A stretch of 17,046 nucleotides of DNA from an uncultured Lachnospiraceae bacterium (GTDB taxonomy: Bacteria > Bacillota > Clostridia > Lachnospirales > Lachnospiraceae). The stretch's first letter is position 1, and the number at the start of each line of letters is the position of its first letter. The stretch lies in the NCBI GenBank assembly GCA_910586025.1, contig CAJUIO010000072.1, positions 1,896 to 18,941 on the forward strand, written 5' to 3'. The position numbers were made by a program, and so were the translations under genes. The notes beneath the pieces were generated by a model. It was given only the letters and a program-made list of their open reading frames with translations. It made no database searches and had not been told where the DNA came from. This document shows, piece by piece, positions 14,229 through 17,046 of the stretch.

Positions 14229-16814
14229 TTAACAGCACCTGAGCCGGCTCATGACCTTGAACATTTTGCGAATGTCCACCGGCTTTGCCAAATGCTCATT
14301 CATCCCGGCATCCTTTGCCAGTACAATATCCTCTTCAAACGCATTTGCCGACAGTGCTATGATGGGCACGGTTTTCGCATCCGCCCGGTCCAGGCTGCGG
14401 ATCACCCGCGCCGCCTCATATCCGCTCATGACCGGCATCATCAAATCCATAAGCACACAGTCAAACGTTCCCGGATCGGATGCCGTGAACGCATCCACGG
14501 CGGCTTTCCCGTTGGTGGCGGTCACGACCCTGGCTCCCGCATCCATGAGAATATACTCTACGATTTCGCAGTTAATCTCGTTATCCTCCGCCAGAAGCAC
14601 GCACATTCCGTCAATATTGCCCGGCGCATTCTGATCTTCATCCATAGGCTGGATGCTCCGTGTCTCATCGACCCGAAAGGGCAGAGTGATTTGGACTACG
14701 CTCCCCTTTCCGATCTGACTGTCTATCGAAACGGTCCCCTTTATCTGATCTACCAGCTTCTTGACGATGGACATGCCAAGCCCAACGCCGTTATAGTTAG
14801 TTCTTGCGCCTTGATGTTCCTGGGCGAACGGCTCAAAAATGTGCTCTTTAAAGTCCTCCCCGATACCGATTCCGGTATCCTCGATTACAAAACAATAGCT
14901 TGCGGTTCCGTTCCGGAAGGCGGTTTCCTTTGCCTGTACAAATACGGAGCCATGGGGCCGGTTATATTTGAGAGCGTTGTCAATGACATTCATCAATATC
15001 TGCTTTAGGTGCAGCGGATTTCCAATCACTCTGCCATGCTGCAGGCCGGTCTCATCCAGCTCCAGACGGATTCCGCACTCCTGTGCCTGAGTGGAAAGAA
15101 TCGTGACGCAGTCTTCCAATGTGGCACGGAGGTCAAAGGGTTTCTCTACCGCCGCCGGTCTTCCGGTTTCCAGCTTGCTTATCTGCAGAACATCGTTTAC
15201 CAGGGAGAGGAGATGCTCCGTTGACACCCGGATTTTCTCCCGGCACTCCCGCTGCCGCATCGGGTCATCCTGACTTTTTTCCAGGATAGTGAGCATTCCC
15301 AGAATTCCGTTGATAGGTGTGCGCAGATCATGAGACATATGAGAAAGAAATTCGCTTTTGGCCGAATTTGCCTGCCTTACCCGCTCCAGAAGTTCCATAA
15401 TAGACTGCTCCTGCCGCTTTCTCGTCACCATAGTCTCCGTGATGTCCTGATGGTATCCGTTCAGGCAGACACCCGGTTTTTTGAATGTTTTGTCCGGAAC
15501 GCCGCCGCAGCGGACATAAATTTTTCCAAGCGTGGGGTGATTCCAGGGATAGATTACCTCGGCGCGCCCGGTTTCCACTATTTCCCGCACCGCTTCCTGT
15601 ACCATCTCCACATAATCCGGCGCAATACGTTCAAACCATCGCCGGTAGCATTCCTCCGGCTCAATCTGATCCGGCACGCCCAGAAGAATCCTCATGGTCC
15701 GGTCCGGAAACATCCTGGGCTGGCAGCCCTCCTCAAGTTCAATCGTCCATATGCCGGTTCTGGCGCCCTCCAGAATGTCCTCGAGGCTCTGTCTTGCCTC
15801 CAGCTTGTATTTTTCTTCCTGCTCCACAACGGCATTGACATCGCGCTGCGCAAAAATCGCACAGTGCTCCTTCTCCGTCTTCTCCGTGGCGGAAAAATGA
15901 AACTCCAGGTGCTTTAGTCCGGAGGAACTGTCTTTCACCTGGTAACGCACAGAGAATTTTTTCTTTGTCCGCAGCTCGGCAAGAACATAGTCCTTTTTCG
16001 TCACTGCACGGAGCCGGTCCTGATCCCTGGGGATCACGTACTCGGAAATATAACGATCCATAACCGCCTGATAACCATTCTTAAAATCAGAGGCCCAGTC
16101 CATACCCATCTGTTCGCTGCTGCGGTAGACCTCGCATTCTCCTGTATCGAAGTTCACCTGATAGATGCCCAGATAGTCCACGCTGAGGGCATGAAGCACG
16201 TTGTAGCTCTGCTTTTGAAGCTCCCGGAACAGGTTGCGCCGTTTCAGGGATGATACAATAAAGTATGCCGCCGTCTGGAGCATATTTGATGCGTATTCAA
16301 GTGACTTTGCGGGAGGATTATCCACGCCGTAAAAGCCAATGATTTTTTTGCCGTCATACAGTGGGATCACCACAAGGGAATGGATACCCTGCCGTTTCAG
16401 ATTCTCATACTGAAGGGGATCCGTTTCCCGAATGTTTTCCAGACTCTCGATGACAATATGCCTGCCGATTCTGAAATTCCGATACCAGCTGGCGCACACC
16501 TCCGGAGGGAGATTCTGCAGGTTTTCTTTTTCGGGAAGAACCCCGTCTGCCGCCCACTCGTAGGTATTGTCGTCACAGCCCGATTCATTCTGTTCAAATA
16601 TGTAGGTCCGCTCCCCGTTCAGTGCTTTTCCCAAATGCTCCAGCAGCACGTCCAGGGAGTCGTCCGGAGTTTTTTCCAGAAGAGCGACACGAAGGCCTTC
16701 GTTGATGACGGCCTCCAGATTCTGAACGCTCCGCATACCGCTGTGTTGTTCATGGGTATCGCTGATTGGAGCTCCTTCTCCTGTCTGTTCAAAAAGTCCC
16801 TCTGAATAATCCAT
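14229..16814 (-). CDS. Soluble hybrid histidine kinase (GAF-PAS-PAS-HisKA-ATPase-receiver)
   Basis: Protein of 861 aa, numbered from the ATG at 16814, with no membrane span or signal peptide, hence cytoplasmic. A GAF domain fills about 30-190, then two PAS-like domains (about 205-330 and 345-462; the second ends in the PAC-like LNGYHQDITE). A short coiled coil leads to HisKA with H495 in MSHDLRTPIN, an ATPase domain with N613, G1 DTGIGI (646-651) and G2 GVGLGMS (676-682), and a C-terminal receiver (737-855) with E743/D744, D790 in VLMDLMMP and K844. No HPt or DNA-binding domain is present, so output must pass to another protein. The ATG at 16814 follows GGAGGG at a good distance; the in-frame ATGs at 16844 and 16880 lack a Shine-Dalgarno, and 16880 is only about 12 bases from the predicted transcript start. 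It is the first gene of a three-gene operon. Confidence 0.92.
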   Translation of the reverse strand: MDYSEGLFEQTGEGAPISDTHEQHSGMRSVQNLEAVINEGLRVALLEKTPDDSLDVLLEHLGKALNGERTYIFEQNESGCDDNTYEWAADGVLPEKENLQNLPPEVCASWYRNFRIGRHIVIESLENIRETDPLQYENLKRQGIHSLVVIPLYDGKKIIGFYGVDNPPAKSLEYASNMLQTAAYFIVSSLKRRNLFRELQKQSYNVLHALSVDYLGIYQVNFDTGECEVYRSSEQMGMDWASDFKNGYQAVMDRYISEYVIPRDQDRLRAVTKKDYVLAELRTKKKFSVRYQVKDSSSGLKHLEFHFSATEKTEKEHCAIFAQRDVNAVVEQEEKYKLEARQSLEDILEGARTGIWTIELEEGCQPRMFPDRTMRILLGVPDQIEPEECYRRWFERIAPDYVEMVQEAVREIVETGRAEVIYPWNHPTLGKIYVRCGGVPDKTFKKPGVCLNGYHQDITETMVTRKRQEQSIMELLERVRQANSAKSEFLSHMSHDLRTPINGILGMLTILEKSQDDPMRQRECREKIRVSTEHLLSLVNDVLQISKLETGRPAAVEKPFDLRATLEDCVTILSTQAQECGIRLELDETGLQHGRVIGNPLHLKQILMNVIDNALKYNRPHGSVFVQAKETAFRNGTASYCFVIEDTGIGIGEDFKEHIFEPFAQEHQGARTNYNGVGLGMSIVKKLVDQIKGTVSIDSQIGKGSVVQITLPFRVDETRSIQPMDEDQNAPGNIDGMCVLLAEDNEINCEIVEYILMDAGARVVTATNGKAAVDAFTASDPGTFDCVLMDLMMPVMSGYEAARVIRSLDRADAKTVPIIALSANAFEEDIVLAKDAGMNEHLAKPVDIRKMFKVMSRLRCC

Positions 16815-16857
16815 ATGTCTGCCCTCCGCATTGACCGCACTCATTTTGCTTTGTTTT

Positions 16858-16873
16858 GCAGCGCTAGCGCTGC
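16858..16873. promoter_or_regulatory. Perfect 16-base palindrome in the leader of the hybrid-kinase operon
   Basis: GCAGCGCTAGCGCTGC reads the same on both strands. It lies between the predicted transcript start (about 16892) and the ribosome binding site of the gene starting at 16814. It could be a dimeric repressor operator or, in RNA, a short stable hairpin. The site is clear; its function is unknown. Confidence 0.5.
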
Positions 16874-16898
16874 TGCACATGTCAGAAAAGTCTGCATC

Positions 16899-16928
16899 AT
16901 CATATCATATGCCCGCCAATCACGTCAA
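16899..16928 (-). promoter_or_regulatory. Sigma-70 promoter of the hybrid-kinase operon
   Basis: On the minus strand TTGACG (16928-16923) is followed after 18 bases by TATGAT (16904-16899). A second overlapping TATGAT at 16909-16904 is too close to the -35 to be used with it. Transcription would start near 16892, giving a leader of about 78 bases that contains the palindrome at 16858-16873. Confidence 0.7.
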
Positions 16929-16992
16929 TGCAAAAGGAAGAACGCGGGCGTGTCTTTTTGACATTTCGGGAAGCGAAGCACAAGTGAGTTTT

Positions 16993-17025
16993 TTAGAGAT
17001 ATTTTAGAGAAAACCCTGTTATGAT
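16993..17025 (+). promoter_or_regulatory. Putative response-regulator-activated promoter reading out of the window
   Basis: TTAGAG at 16993-16998 recurs at 17004-17009 (11-base period; both are within TTTTAGAG). Exactly 10 bases later is TATGAT (17020-17025), a good -10 hexamer, with no normal -35. The spacing and most bases match the site upstream of the regulator gene ending at 4401. The target gene would lie to the right of the window. Between 16929 and 16992 only a minor TGTC/GACA hairpin (16951-16963) is visible. Confidence 0.5.
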
Positions 17026-17046
17026 AACCATGACGAAAATTTTAAT

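Noticed and set aside
14187..15008. 273-codon plus-strand open frame opposite the soluble hybrid kinase
   Set aside because: It lies opposite the ATPase and receiver domains of a certain gene, and its product is rich in residues typical of antisense translation.
16815..16880. Longer N-terminus for the soluble hybrid kinase starting at 16880
   Set aside because: No Shine-Dalgarno precedes it, and it would place the 16-base palindrome inside the coding region. GGAGGG serves the ATG at 16814.
1..17046. CRISPR arrays, tRNA or rRNA genes, transposases
   Set aside because: No regularly spaced repeats of the right form, no tRNA-like cloverleaf and no transposase motifs were seen on either strand.

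Overview
The window looks like a chromosomal segment from a Gram-positive gut anaerobe of the Clostridia, most likely Lachnospiraceae. The basis is the style of the proteins (OmpR-type response regulator/kinase pairs, a regulator-kinase-ABC-FtsX cluster, large hybrid kinases, an intracellular GH42 beta-galactosidase), strong AGGAGG-like ribosome binding sites, and base composition a little over half G+C. The genus cannot be fixed from this sequence alone. No rRNA, tRNA, CRISPR array or transposase gene was seen.

Layout. (1) 1-361 holds no gene but a large imperfect palindrome (about 28-340) with two hairpins at its tip, flanked by an 8-base direct repeat. It ends just before the ribosome binding site of a GH42 beta-galactosidase (362-2398, +). 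(2) Convergent with that gene, and overlapping its 3' end by 14 bases, is a two-component system on the minus strand (regulator 3724-4401, kinase 2385-3722). (3) From a good sigma-70 promoter at 4565-4593 a plus-strand cluster runs to 10814: an HTH-Uma2 fusion protein, a second OmpR-type regulator, its kinase, an ABC ATPase and an 886-residue FtsX-type permease. It closes with a hairpin. (4) On the minus strand, a three-gene unit reads from a promoter near 16900: a soluble GAF/PAS hybrid kinase, a membrane-bound hybrid kinase with two receiver domains, and a histidine-phosphatase-family enzyme.

How the genes may work together. Both small two-component systems have plausible recognition sites in the window. 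Upstream of the first regulator is a ladder of TTAGAG-like hexamers ending 10 bases before a -10 hexamer. The same geometry and nearly the same sequence recurs at the right edge (16993-17025), pointing out of the window, so that regulator may control its own operon and the next gene to the right. For the second system, a GTCAC direct repeat with an 11-base period lies just upstream of the ABC genes, again 10 bases before a -10-like hexamer. This fits a regulator that switches on a peptide-sensing or peptide-exporting transporter.

The most unusual items are the palindromic element, the shared operator geometry, the Uma2 fusion heading a transporter operon, an Asp-to-Asn substitution at the phosphoacceptor of the first receiver in the membrane hybrid kinase, and a histidine phosphatase coupled to two hybrid kinases that show no HPt domain.
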